Assembly (NCBI GenBank): GCA_914767715.1
Contig: OU612072.1
Coordinates: forward strand, 1,860,001 to 1,924,000
DNA: 64,000 nucleotides
Reading direction: 5' to 3'
DNA from: Membranipora membranacea
Lineage: Eukaryota; Bryozoa; Gymnolaemata; Cheilostomatida; Membraniporidae
The position numbers and the translations under genes are program-made. Below the pieces are notes generated by a model. The model was not told the DNA's origin, made no database searches, and saw only the letters and a list, made by a program, of their open reading frames with translations. Positions 21,730 through 34,720 of this stretch are shown here, in pieces. The stretch's first letter is position 1, and every line of letters starts with the position of its first letter.

Positions 21730-24700
21730 ACTCATATGCCTATATGCAAGTTGTACTTTCAACTCCATCTGGTACCGATTGTTCAAGGAATAATATTAGT
21801 CCTACTGCTTTGATAAATATGACATCAGTATTGTGCCTTGGAGTTATCAGCCGGGCAGCACTTTTTAATGATTTAAAGTAAACTGATTTTATTGTGACAT
21901 TGTAGGCAATGGCTAAGGGGCCCACAATATTTCAGCCAGACTTCAATGAAAGGAAAAGTAGTTCTAGTTACAGGTGGAAACAGAGGTCTGGGTTTCTATA
22001 CTGCTAAGGAGCTAGCTGTAAGAGGTATGTTATTAACATGTTTTGCCGAAACTTAGTTTTGTTACCTGAGCTCATATAATTAGGAGAAGATATCGACATC
22101 AATATTAGAAAGGCTCACATACATTAAGATCTAACGCTGTTTGTTTAAGATAAACGGAAGGTTTTTGACTGATGCTGAATACATGGTTGTCATTTTTTAT
22201 ATGTGTCATGCAGAGCCTCTGCCAATAGGCATACACAGACATGAGAAGATGGTCATTGGTCAAAGGTGGCCCAAAGAAAAGATGTTTATTTTATTATTAC
22301 CCTCTACAGCAATATTAGCGGTTGTGAATGCAATTTCTAGGGGTTAAGTTACAATAACATTAGCCTGTATGGAAGAACATCAATAACTTTCAACTGACCG
22401 AGCAGTTGTTATTGAGTTCTCCTTAAGAATTCATGATTTGAATCGACTTGTTTACTAATATTGACTAGGCGTTACAGTGAAAGAAGAATGAGATAGTCAG
22501 GCATTTTTATGGTTAGAGGTTGTAAGGTAGACTAGTGTGGTCAGAGTATGCAGGTATTTTATATAACATACAGACTACTGTATATAAATCTCTAAGTATG
22601 CAGGTATTTTATATATCCAGACCCTATATTTATATATAATATTATGATCTAATTTTGCCTTAAAGGTGCTAAGGTATATATTATGTTATTATTTTGGTGT
22701 GTAGGTGCTAAGGTATATATTATGTTATTATTTTGGTGTGTAGGTGCTAAGGTATATATAGGATGTCGAGACAGCGAGCTGGGAAGAGAAGCTGAGGATA
22801 TGCTCAGGCGTCTTACTGGTAATAAAGAAGTTCACTTCCTCTCACTCAAGATGGGATCTATAGAAGAAGTCCGCAAGTTTGCTGCAACATTCCAGAAAAG
22901 TAAGATATTTTCTCTTTCATGCTATTTTAGTTCCTGAGTATATTGTTCACCGATGATGCATGCTACATTGTTGAATGTGTAACTATGTAGATCATGGATG
23001 TAATCTCACTTTTTACATAGTAATCCTAAGCTAACAAAATAGATGCAAAATTACAGATGATACGGCTCATGACTTTGATGGATTATATCATGTGTTCATT
23101 CAATTATAACTACACATTCCTATACACTGCAACTTTCATTGAACAACTTTTGATTGCATGGTTCAATCAATCCAAGAGTTCTTTATTTATGTCCCAACTA
23201 AATGACGGTTATTACTTTCCTTTTCTTTCTTCACAGAGGAGGAGAAATTAGATGTGTTAGTTTGTAATGCTGGAGTTATGACTTGTCCTCATACTAAAAC
23301 TGTAGATGGATTTGAGTATCATCTCGGAGTTAACTACATAGGTATGTGAATACAGTAAACATTTAATAGTTTAGACAGCTGCTGTAACAGTTTGTTGATG
23401 GCTGTAATTAGAAGTAACTTGTGACATCATTATATTTGTCATTCATTCAAATGTACATCAGTATGACCAAATATGCATTAATGGTAAGAAGATTTCACTT
23501 TGTGGTCAATTTTATAATGATTACTGAGACTAAGTAAACCTTCATGTCTACTCTGGGGTCGAATTTTTCTGATACTTCAGAAGCACTCTATTAGGCTTGT
23601 TTTATCTCTTTGTATAAATTGTATTTAATGCTTCCCTCATATAACTAAGAAAATTAGGCTGAGAGTGCCATGAAATCATCCAATGATGGCTATCTGAGCA
23701 CTTTTGGCCCTCCCAAGCACTGCTCACACATAAACCTCCTTCATTATGCACATTATTATCCCTTACTATATTTCCATGTTTTTGTTTCACTCTTCTATCA
23801 GGGCACCATGTATTAGTGAATGAGTTGTTACCTCAGCTTAAAGCCGCAGCACCTAGTAGAGTTATAATCTTAACATCAGCAGCTTACGCTCTTGGTAAAA
23901 TACAGTATGATGATATCAACCTAGATAAGGTAATTCTAAAGTGAACTAATGATTAAATGACCAAAGTGAATCTACGGTTTTGCTGTCCTCTTGATGGCTC
24001 CAAATAAATGTTTTTGCTCTCTGAAGTTGTGCATTCTCTGACATTAGATGTAACAGGGTGGGCAACTCCCTCATATCAACCAACCTTACTCCTGTCGTAA
24101 TCATATTGTTGCTTATGAATATAGAAGATTTGTTATTGGCTGTCCAGCTTCAACCTGGCAAACTTTTGAGACATCAACATTGGAACAATCTCTCAAATCT
24201 TGAAACATAAGGCTAATTACTGATAACATTGTGAAGATTCATAGCCCACTTTTTTACTGACTAACACTCATATCTTCTGTAGATCGATTATGGAAATGGA
24301 GCAGAGTGTTTCTCGCAGAGTAAATTAGCTCTTGTAATGATGGGTAATAAACTGTCTCGAATGTTAGCTGGTGAGTTGTAAACCGAACTTCAGAGCAATT
24401 ATACTGTTAATATTAGGAAGAATCAAATAGTAGTCTGTGAACGAGTCCAGTCACAATTAAGCTTTTGACACAGCTTATATGGGTATCTTATAGGTAATTA
24501 AACTGAGCTGAATTTTTTCTAAACTCTAACCTTCTAAAGTTCTCTACCTCTCAAGTTGTAGTCTGTTGACATCTTGAGAGGATTGGAATCGGAAGGCATC
24601 TCAGCTCTACCTTAGTTAATCATTTGGTAATGATTTCTACCACCAGTATTTTACATTGTCCATTATTATTTCCTCATACACAGATACGGGTGTTACAGTA

Positions 24701-25821
24701 AACTGTTGTCATCCTGGAGTAGCGAGGACTGATATACACAGAAATATGCCTATAAAGAGCTCAACTGTGAGTATCATTTCAGAAATAAGTTATCACTGTC
24801 TAATGTAAAACATAGGATAGGATAATATAAAATGTTGCTTATTTTAGCCGATCTTTCGGCATGCATTCGGATTCTCACAGAACAATTTTGTGGTACGCTG
24901 AAACATCTTGTCGCTACTTTCACAACAGCAGTTATCCATATCACTTATTATGTTATATTCTGTGTTTCAGTTCCTGTATGTGTCTACGTTCCCTCTTGTT
25001 TGGTATCTGATGAAATCAGCTAACGATGGAGCTCAGACACCCATATACCTCTCTATAGATGAGGCTGTCAAGGAGACAACCGGAAAATACTTTGTGTAAG
25101 ACAGATACACCATGCGCTATCACTGATCTACCTTACAATCACAAACAAGCTGACCAATCATGATATGTAGTAAAATTGTCTTGGCTGTAATAATGTCTAG
25201 GCAAGGCAGGTCCACTTGCTATGAGTTTTGTTATTCTTTGATTGGTGAACTGGTCTGAAAATATATCAATATTTTCTCACCTAGACAGCAATTAAAATGT
25301 CTGGTCGGAGTCAGATTTTTGGTGTGTGAATTTGTGCGTTTCTTGTTAACATGATCATGTCTGAGAGGCATTGTAATATCATAAATGCCAAGTCTGTCAG
25401 AGAATGTTCGACAGTGCTCTTCAGCTAACATGAGCCTTGATTAGAAGTTCTTACTCGGTATTTTCTCTGTTCTTGATTTTGGAATTGCCTTCTCCCTACC
25501 GGTGACACTAACCCAGGTAGAAGACAATTTCAAGATCAGACAGGATAATAAAACACACTACTTATGTTACTCTCTCAGTTACATAGTAAGAATATGATGT
25601 ACCTTTACTTTGACAGAGATATGCAGGAGAAGCCACTAGAGGGAGATTCAGCTGGTAAAGCTGAGGAGACGGATAAACTGTGGAAGTTCACTGAGGAAAT
25701 CATAAAGGAAGCTGATAAGAAGAGAGCAGAAAACAAAGTCAGCCAATCAGAGCAGGAACCTGAGATTACTGACAAATCAGGCGAGAAAGAAGTAGGTCAA
25801 GGTGATAAGAAAAATGACTAG
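20946..25821 (+). CDS. RDH13-like short-chain dehydrogenase, catalytic Tyr replaced by Phe
   Basis: Nine exons join in phase: 20946-21055, 21906-22024, 22744-22899, 23237-23341, 23802-23929, 24283-24370, 24684-24766, 24971-25095 and 25617-25821, giving 372 residues. A hydrophobic segment at about residues 22-36 suggests an N-terminal membrane anchor. The NADP-binding motif TGGNRGLG is at 59-66, NAGVM at 139-143, and [11 protein letters not shown] and VWYLMKS follow as in RDH11-14, closest to RDH13. The active-site Y-x3-K reads F216-SQS-K220 (codon TTC), so the proton-donor Tyr is absent. The acidic and lysine-rich C-terminal tail is longer than usual. Retinol dehydrogenases reduce or oxidise retinoids or other lipids at membranes; this one may be inactive or altered. 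The exon 3 acceptor is tandemly repeated (22664-22780). AATAAA occurs at 25868. Confidence 0.9.
21674..21724. repeat. AT dinucleotide microsatellite
   Basis: About 25 TA repeats in intron 1 of the RDH-like gene. Confidence 0.95.
22664..22780 (+). repeat. 39-bp tandem repeat of the RDH exon 3 acceptor, 3 copies
   Basis: Units start at 22664, 22703 and 22742. Each contains AG followed by GTGCTAAGGTATATAT, the start of exon 3. The third copy leads into the exon. The unit is 13 codons long with no stop, so use of an earlier acceptor would add 13 or 26 residues in frame ([13 protein letters not shown] per unit). Confidence 0.93.
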
Positions 25822-25867
25822 TCTGAAAATACTAGATACAAATCGGAAAAGACAACCTACTTCCTAC

Positions 25868-26392
25868 AATAAACAAAGGATACCACTGCCAACTGAATAT
25901 GTACCTATCAAACCAACATTCTCATAATCTACTGAGCATCACGCCATAATTGAATTAAAACATATAGATACTGCAGACCGATGTATAGAATTTCATACTG
26001 TACACGCCCCTATGCAAAGATCAAAGATTGTTTTTATTTGATGTTCAAACTTGTGAGAATCTCACCTAGTCATTTTTGGAAGATCAATTTTACTTAGCTG
26101 TGTGGGTAAAACTAATTAAACTTTTCAAACATAATGAATGATATCAACTGTGATTTAAACAAATTGCCAAGTAATTAATGTATTATATGAATAACATGTA
26201 AATACATAGCTACATGAATAGTCTTATATAACTCAAGATTGTGTACTCAGTCTAGAACAACCAACAGATCCTCTGTTCAATTCCGAAAGAAGTTTCATCA
26301 TTCAAAATTTCTGATTTATTTTCAGTGCTTGTTTAAGATTTATTCTAATTCTGTAGATAATGTTATATAACATGTTAAATAATTTTAATAAA
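25868..26392 (+). terminator. Candidate polyadenylation signals of the RDH-like gene
   Basis: AATAAA at 25868-25873, 47 bases after the stop, and again at 26387-26392. Either would give a plausible 3' UTR. Confidence 0.5.
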
Positions 26393-27380
26393 CTTTGAAT
26401 ATCTTTGTTCAATAATCTATTTCCAATAATTATGAGTTGTGTTCTCAGAACATGATAGGGGACAACTCTTAAAATATATAAAACTTTTAAAAAATAGTTT
26501 TAATAATCTAGCCTGACTCGTGTAAAGCAACCATAAGTCAGGAATGTAGCCTATTTATGGCATTTTAGAATTTTGAATTAGATTCTTTATTGATAACCAA
26601 AACAGTTCAAATTGTCATGTGTACAGTGAAAGTGGAAGCTAGTATCATGCCAGAACATACGGCAAAAACTGACACTGCATCACTATATTGAATCATATTA
26701 TAGCCGTTTGATACATTATAAATAACACAATAGCAATATAAACCAACAATTTATTCACAGATCAAGTCTCTGTGACGTAAAACTAGATTGATTACACTTT
26801 AAATGGGTCAGCCTTAGTCCCACAGCTCAAAATCCCAGATTCTTATAAGACTTGAGTGAATATCATGCTAAGGTTGTCTGTTATCTCTGACACACAGGCT
26901 ATTTGTGTGGGCAATGTTTATCATACTTTGATAGATGGTTGTCAGGGCTTAGAGCCAGGTCTGATGAGGATTTTCAATTTCCTTCAGACCGCAAACTCCC
27001 TCCTAACCCAAGATTTAGAGTGCAATGGTGATTAATGTCACTCCCAGTAACATCCCAGCATTACCACCCTCCTAGTCCTGTCTGTTAGTAGATATTCTTA
27101 TTTATCAGAGATGGATTGTTGAGAATCTGCTGCTTCTTTCACAAATCTTGGTATTTTTGTACGATTTGACAGCATTTGAGAGTTGTCCCTCCATTCCTAT
27201 GCCCATCATAAAATGACACATACATAAATGGTTGCTCATAGAATAAACACATGATAGAATTTAATTGCTACCTGTTGCTTCAGAAGTAGATATTTGGTAA
27301 TTGAGTAAGTTTTGATATTGACTAGCGATGTCTCATGTTAACTGGTGGATTACCTCACTGTCTGTGTGTCTCTGACTTCC
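26393..27380. other. Intergenic between convergent genes
   Basis: Non-coding sequence between the RDH-like gene (+) and aerolysin-like copy A (-). It should hold the 3' UTR of the latter. No repeat or ORF of note. Confidence 0.45.
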
Positions 27381-28983
27381 TCACATGATGAGGTGTAGTT
27401 TGTTGTTATTCTCGTTTATTGGTAACTGCTGTAGATGTATATTCTGATCTACACCGTATCTGAAGTGACATTTACCTTCACTCACATAGCTGACAATCTT
27501 GCCCTTCACAGTGAAGCCTTCCTTACTCCTGAATATCTCACGTACCTCGCCCTCAATCACTCTTACAAAGTTATTATTGTCTTTTCGGTTGTTGAAACAG
27601 ACGATAACGCGACCCCAGAATCGAGAGGTGATCTTGAATTTACCCTGAAACTCCTGTTGGTTGATAATAAGGTTAGCCTTAGTTCTCGTTTGTGGTGGTA
27701 GTTTGATATTACTGTCTACGGCCCATACCAGCTCTTTCTCGATCGTCTCCCCTTCGCTCTTAGACACCTCCACCTCTTTGGAGAACCCAGCATTTGCCTC
27801 AAACACCTGTATTGTTTGAGGAGAAAATTTTATGTTAATTCAAGTTGTAAATAACGTCCAATTCAACATATTTGAATAAAGTTTAAACACAAAAATAGTT
27901 GTATTTCTGAAGCATTCAAAGAGTAAACAGTGACATATCACATAAAATCACCATGCAAATTCGTTATCATTTAGAAAAAGATAGCCAACAATTCTGATTG
28001 CCTCAAATATTTTTGGCTGAACATGAGAGGGAAAATGCAGAAGAGTGTGTTCTGTTAATAAACTGAATACTATTGTATATGAACTATATCAGATGATGCT
28101 TGTATATCGGATAACAGACAAATATTTCCATATAATCCTTGATATGCTGACATATCCGCACTGTACTACAAAGAACTAGGACTAACTGTTACTTTGGTTT
28201 GATGATATCAGGGTTGCGTCTGATATTTATGATCTTCTTACACTGTATGGTGGAAAATCTACCAAATATTTGTCAGCCGCTAATGATCCATCTATTCCTA
28301 CAATGTTGTGTTTAGTTTTTAGAATATTTTCACCTACCTCGCATGGAGTTTTCACACTGAGTTCTAAGCTAGCACCAGTAGTAACGCCTTTGAACATCTC
28401 TATTTCACATGTGGACCTCGTTGTTCTCTCTGTTTTAAAGCTGTATTCGTGCTCTTCGTTGGTGTCGTTCTCGAATGTAGTTGTGAAGATGACCTGACCT
28501 TTAGGTGCAGGTGGCACGTGTTTGTCTGAATACTCAGGTTCACCTGCAATAAGATGTCAGATCACGATAATATGACAGGCATCCCCAAGAGGGTCCAATA
28601 CCTGAGGATCCTTTCAACTGTAAAACGATTTATTGTTGTAATGTTTCAGGCGGGTTTAACAGTTTTCGTCAGAAACAAGCTAACAATGATGTCACAGGTT
28701 TAAAAAAGAAACAGTTTTCAAACTTTCATGATTACAGCTAACTAAGAATACAGTTGTACAAGAAAATGTGATTGACATGAGAGAAACAATACCAACCCTT
28801 CCAAATATTTTGATATTTAGTTATATAATAATTCTTACCATGTTGGAATCTAACTTTGCTCCACTTTATGTCCAGTACCAGATGCTCCTTAGGAATCTTA
28901 GCTTCCTCTTTAGACTTGAGAACATCAAACATCTGCCACGCCCACTCTGTAACATAGTCCTCTAAGTCTACTGAATTCTCCAT
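27381..28983 (-). CDS. Aerolysin/ETX-MTX2-fold protein, copy A
   Basis: Three coding exons: 28839-28983, 28338-28543 and 27381-27806, in phase, 258 residues. The N-terminal part is acidic and helical-looking (DLEDYVTEW). The middle exon carries alternating Thr/Ser-rich strands with N-x-T and a short amphipathic stretch like the insertion hairpin of aerolysin-type pore formers. The last exon has the KLPPQT motif typical of the ETX/MTX2 beta-domain. No signal peptide is seen, so it may act inside the cell, as described for nematode LIN-24-type proteins of this superfamily. A 5' UTR acceptor (TTTCTCAG) ends at 29014, 31 nt before the ATG. The family call is by fold-level pattern only; whether it forms pores is unknown. 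It is a tandem paralogue of 30034-32658. Confidence 0.68.
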
Positions 28984-29013
28984 CCTCCCTACTTGTGTAT
29001 CCCGATGATAATA

Positions 29014-30033
29014 CTGAGAAACTTTATAGTCGTATCTCAACAAAAAAGTACCTTTTTCTTTGTTAATATTTCGATGATGAAATTAGGTTGTTGACAGAAT
29101 TTGTCTACTCTATTAGTAACACTGAGTGATAATGCAAAAAAAATCCCAGTAGCTGCAGAGGTAACTCCTTCGGACGCTCACTCCTGTGGTGAATATGAGC
29201 AATTTCTCAATCCGTCACTAAATCCACAATAATTATTATCCTATGGGAGAAAATCGCCTTATTACTCAGAAAGGGGTGGTGCCTAATCACATGATATCAT
29301 TATTATGATAGCCGTATCCATATGAGTGTACATGGTAAGGTTACGGAGAACATATGGTGAGTTCTGATGAGTTCATGGATGAATGAATTTAACAGTGCCC
29401 ATTTTACATTGTTTAAACTGTGTACGTACATGCTGGTGTTACATCAAGCTATTAGGGATGGTTATTGTTCTTGAACAAATTGCTATCGGAAGGTGTACCT
29501 AATTATTTTTAATTGGATTTAATAACAGAGAATGGATGTTGTCACCTTGGAAATGGTGTATATATTCTTTTTCATACTGCATTTTTGATTCTCGAAATTA
29601 AGTTGTATCTAAGCAACACTTTAAAACTCAACAATATTTCTTAGAGTATACCAGTGATTTATTTATCAGTAATGGAAAATAATCACAGTATCAAGTATAG
29701 TCACAGTAACACTAGAAATATGATATACCATTGCATATGTCATAAAGACCCATATAATGGTTCGTATCAAAAACTAGTTGATAAAAAAATACTTACACCA
29801 TTGTTATAAAGATGACTAACTCGGGAGTCGAATCACAGATGGGAAACAATAAGATTGTCAGCTGTTTATCAAAATACAATTCTATAGAAAAAACAAATAT
29901 ATGATCTAACTATATAGACTGCCTAACATGACAAAAGATATTAGAGTAACAAGCCCAATAACGGTCACAATAACTCCTGGTCGGCCATATCTATACCTCA
30001 GATACACCGACTGTATACTATATGATTGTGACC
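29014..30033. other. Spacer between the two aerolysin-like genes
   Basis: About 1 kb. It should include the promoter of copy A and the 3' UTR of copy B. I could not recognise a TATA box for copy A. Confidence 0.4.
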
Positions 30034-32658
30034 CTAACACTCCTTAAGCGATTTATTGTTATTGTCGTTGAGCGAGAGTTGTTGTAAGTGAACGCTCTGA
30101 TCTACGCCGAATCTGAAGCTACATTTACCTTCACTTACATAACTAACAGTGCGACCCTTGACGGTGAAGCCGTCCTTATTACGGAACAACTCCTTAACAT
30201 CACCTTCTATCGCCCTCATAAAGTTATTATTGTCTTTCCTGTTGTGGATACAAACTATAACTTTTCCCCAGAACTTAGAGTTGATCTTGAATTTACTGTC
30301 GTACTCCTGTTGGTTGATGACGAGGTTAGCCTTAGTTGTAGTTTGTGGTGGTAGTTTGATGTTACTGTCGACAGACCAGACTAACTCCTTCTCGATCGTC
30401 TCCCCTTCGCTCTTAGATACTTCTACTTCTCTGGAGAACCCGGCATTTGCTTCAAACACCTGAAACAGAAAAATTATATCAAAGTTTTATATAACTATAA
30501 ACTACTATACTAACAAATCTGCCAATTGCTGTAGTAGTGTGGTCTGCTCCTGGGTTTTATCATTGCTTATTATCTTCGCTGGAAAGAAAACATAATCCGG
30601 GTAAGTGTCAGGTTATTGTGACTTTGATGACTACTCCTGTTGTTGATAAGTTTTTCTTGTTGACCATTCTCATATTTATTTTGGAAAGAATATGAGTTTT
30701 GTTTAACGTGACCAATGAATGAACAGTAGATGTTATTTGTGACAATCAGGGCAATGAGTCAATCGCCTGTCATGCAATCGGATAAGTGTGTATGTTGAGT
30801 TGATGTTTTTCAGTAACATGGCACCTATACATTCACATAACATATGCCGATGAGTGCAGCAGTAATTGTCATATTTTCTGCCCAGCCTTAGCTTCAGAAT
30901 TTTGGTATGGGAACTGAGTGTCCCACTTCCTCACTGTTGACTTTTCCTACTCCCTGCACATCAATGATCGTAGGAGAGGGTCTATGAGCCAAACTATAAT
31001 ATTTCCATAATTTCCCTTTGATTATTAAAACAATCAAAACCTTAATTAATCATATTTTTGTTGTTACTGGGATGAGTGGAAATTTGATATGTGAGTCAAT
31101 GTGTTGGTGCCTGGAGTGGTAAGAAATGGACAATACATTTTCACAGACAGATATATGATTTTCCATAGAATAATTCCCCTTGTATCTCACATAATTGTTT
31201 GGATGACACAAAATATTTATAATTGAGTCATCCTTCTTTGATGTTCGAGTGCCCTATACTTATGTTTCATGGATGTGTAGCAACAGCTCTTAGATTTGGA
31301 GTGGGAAACTTTTGATTTCTGAACAATTTTCCGGTTAAGATGTTAGAGCTAGGCCGGCTGGTAAAACAAGGGCCTATTTTCAGATGAGTTGTTAAGCCTT
31401 TGGAATTAGCAAGAAAGCTAGCTGGTCTGGAATCGCCGTAACGCAAATAAACTCGACTGAAAGTGTCACTTTTTTGAATGGCTTATCCATTTTCGATTGC
31501 TAATTACCCTAACCTCATTGTTATCAATAAATATAGTCCCTCCTAAAAATGATGTCATGGAGAGAAAACAACTCCCTTTTTCGCTTACCTCGCAAGGAGT
31601 TTTAACACTGAGTTCTAAGCTAGCACCAGTAGTAACACCTTTAAACATCTCTATTTCACATGTAGACCTCGTTGTTCTCTCTGTTTTAAAGCTGTACTCA
31701 TGCTCTTCGTTGGTGTCATTGACAAATGTGGTGGTGAACACGACCTGACCTTTAGGTTCAGGTGGCATGTGTCTGTCAGTGTACTCCGGCTCACCTGCAA
31801 TGAGATGTCAGATCGTAATAAGATGGCAGGCATCCCCAAGAGGGTTCAATACTGAATGTGATTAAATAGCAAGACTATTTGGATGTCAGTAAGTTAGTAA
31901 GTTTACAAAGAAAGATCAGACAATGTAATGGGCTGTAAACAAAAATATAATTTGTTTTGTTACTGGGATAACATGATAGGAGCTGAAGGTAAGGAGAGTC
32001 ATCATCTCTGTTATTCTCTAATTTTTGAATAACGACTATATAGATTGACATTGTAGGTTGCTGGTTACTTATATGTGTGATTTCCGTCTATAGGATTTTG
32101 CACTTGAGATGCATCAACCAATTTTCACTCACTAAGATCTAAAATCACTTATTGCCAACAATCAATAACTCTTCACATGTATGTGCAATATAAAAAGTTA
32201 GAGCTATAAAACTAGGAATGGTTTTCGTGCTCGAACCTTCGACTGGATTGCTTGTGGTGTGGCATTCCATTATTTACCACATACCAGTAAGAGTGGTTTA
32301 GAATGGAATCCCACTACCATCAAACCTGGCCATGGTTACAGGGAGGAAGGATGTTTGACATTCTCTGAGTTAAGGGTGGGAAAAAGAAACAAAATCTCCA
32401 GACAGTGAAGGGTACCTCTATAACATCCCCACATACTTGTGTGTCTAGCTCAGTGCAAACCTTCGATCTGTCCACCATTAAAAACAAAATAAACACAAAT
32501 AAAATGAACTTACCATGTTGGAATCTGATCTTGGTCCAGTTGATCTGGAAGTCGAGATGCTCTTTTGGTATTTTACCCTCATCTTTAGATTTGAGCACAT
32601 CAAACATCTGTGTGGCCCACTCTGTAATGTAATCCTCTAAATCCAAAAATCCTGCCAT
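30034..32658 (-). CDS. Aerolysin/ETX-MTX2-fold protein, copy B
   Basis: Exons 32514-32658, 31589-31794 and 30034-30459 have exactly the sizes and phases of copy A (145, 206 and 426 bp), and also give 258 residues. Exon 2 is nearly identical to copy A and exon 3 is more diverged. The start follows a UTR acceptor (GTTTTTAG ending at 32683). An upstream non-coding exon at about 34625-34685 with a GTAAGT donor and a TATA box just upstream fits a 1.9-kb 5' UTR intron. No signal peptide. Same family and same caveats as copy A; the pair is a local duplication. Confidence 0.68.
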
Positions 32659-34624
32659 TATGTTCCTCTTGAGGGCTTGGAGCTAAAAACACAAATTAAT
32701 TATAAATTATATGTTATTTTAGAATTTAGATGTCAATAATAAAGATCTCAATTAATATGCAAATTTTAGCTAAAAGTATCAGATATAAGTTTGGAGCGTG
32801 GTTTGATCACTGAGCAGAGCCTTTAGACAGCAAGTTTTTATATTCACATCCTGGTTCAGTAGCGATCTTGTTTAACTTGTCTCCCGTACTTTGACATTGA
32901 TAATCACGGCCCTCGAGCAGGCATTATAAAGTGAGCTTACATCATCTTACACCAAATCACCACTTACTAATAGCTGATAATTACTGGTTGCGTTCTTCTC
33001 GTGAACAAGTTGTAATTATGATATCGGATGGCCTATGCCTGCCTATTTGTAATATGAGAATACAAATGAGATGCTTGGAGACCCGACAAAAGCAGCTATC
33101 ATCGGATGGTATGACTAGTTTTATATCCTAGTTCATCTCGATGAGCAACCCAGGCTCTCAAATTCTATGTTGTTCCTTTCTGTGGTTTATTCGGAGTTGT
33201 GTCATCTTACTCTAAACAATTTCCACTTGTTTTAAAATTCAAACTACGGATGTAACCATCTCACGCTACTTTTTTGGTATATCAGCTCAAATCTAACTAC
33301 TCTGATCGCCGCAGTGCATAATAATGTTATTCATGATGTGTAATCTTTCTCTATGACATCAGGGATTGTTTTTGCAATCCAAAGTATGATCTTAAATTCT
33401 ATAAAACTCCCCGAGGACAATCTTTATATGGATACTAGTGTTTGATATTGCTCACATACTGTTCAGATAAAGACATGATAAGAGGGATGTGTGTCACCCC
33501 TCCCAACTCCCTGACTCAAAAATATCAAGATAAAACATAGCCTCCACTTCATCAATCTGCTATATGCTGGAATCGATACAAATTCGATTCACGGCCCGCC
33601 CTTCAGATATATGTACATGTTTTAGGCGGTAATCGAGCCACTAGCAGACATGATAAGCCAGATTTCAGAGTGTATCTGCAGTGAGACGGCTACTCTCAGT
33701 GTAATAAGCATGGTAACAAGTGCAGATACGACTGTGTTTGAGTCAGCACGCCAACGTCTCTAGACGAGCGTATGCGTTCCTCTATTTTGTTTGATCCGTA
33801 TGTCAAGCTCTTGTAGCATGGGTTAGCTAAAAATACTGATAGTATGAGAGACACAAGACAAGATTTAAGATATTTTTCACATTTGGCATAACTCTTGCTC
33901 TTTTAGGATTATTGACCGCTAAGGTAATGCTCTGCAGAAGATAAGGTCACTGACCGGCCATCACATTCTCACCCAGCATCCCTTAGACTTTGACAAGGCA
34001 GAGTATCTGACCTCGTCTAGAATCATGATTGAGAGTTGTGATCAAACTATACATTGAAAGAATGTCTTGTCATCACTGACAGGACAGTATATCTAAACTA
34101 GACTGTAGACTCTCCGCGAACGATATCACCTTGATCACCAATTAATTACCATGTCAAACTCAAATGTCAGCCAAAATATTTCCATCAACTACAATCTACT
34201 TGTGTCTTTATAAGATCATCTAAGATCATGTCAAGGTAATCACAGAGAGAGGAATGTTACCCAAAGTCTACAACATCAGAATATTTCTATATGGTGAGAA
34301 AATGTCGAAACAATCATTGGCATGGCTTCAGTCAGCACAGCAATTAATGATGTATTCTGTGTAGTAGCTTGCTGTGGCTGTCTATACCAATATCAATCAA
34401 TCTAGTAAACCCATTTTTTTACTCTGGATGAATGGCTTCAGCCTAGTTTATTCAATATGTTGACAGCATCGCAATTTTTGTCAATTGATTTGCGGAGTAG
34501 CAATTTTCTCTAAAATCATCTCATTTCGCAAATTAAAAACCTAACAATACATAACAGGGATTGTCTGCTCACAAACTTCAAACTTCAAATAATTTTGACA
34601 CCAATCTCTAGTACTTGTACTTAC

Positions 34625-34685
34625 AGTTTATATTGTGATGGCCCGTAGGTTACGCAGCTGTACGTTGGTAATAACTTTCTCAACT
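34625..34685 (-). other. Likely non-coding first exon of aerolysin-like copy B
   Basis: It begins about 25-30 bases downstream of the TATA box and ends at ATAAACT followed by GTAAGTAC, a strong donor. It would splice to the acceptor at 32683. Inferred from signals only. Confidence 0.5.
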
Positions 34686-34705
34686 GATACCCATGATACT
34701 ATGCA

Positions 34706-34720
34706 CCCCTTTTATATAAA
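34706..34720 (-). promoter_or_regulatory. TATA box of aerolysin-like copy B
   Basis: The minus strand reads TTTATATAAAAGGGG, a near-ideal TATA box with a G-rich 3' flank, placed correctly for a start site near 34680-34685. Confidence 0.6.
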
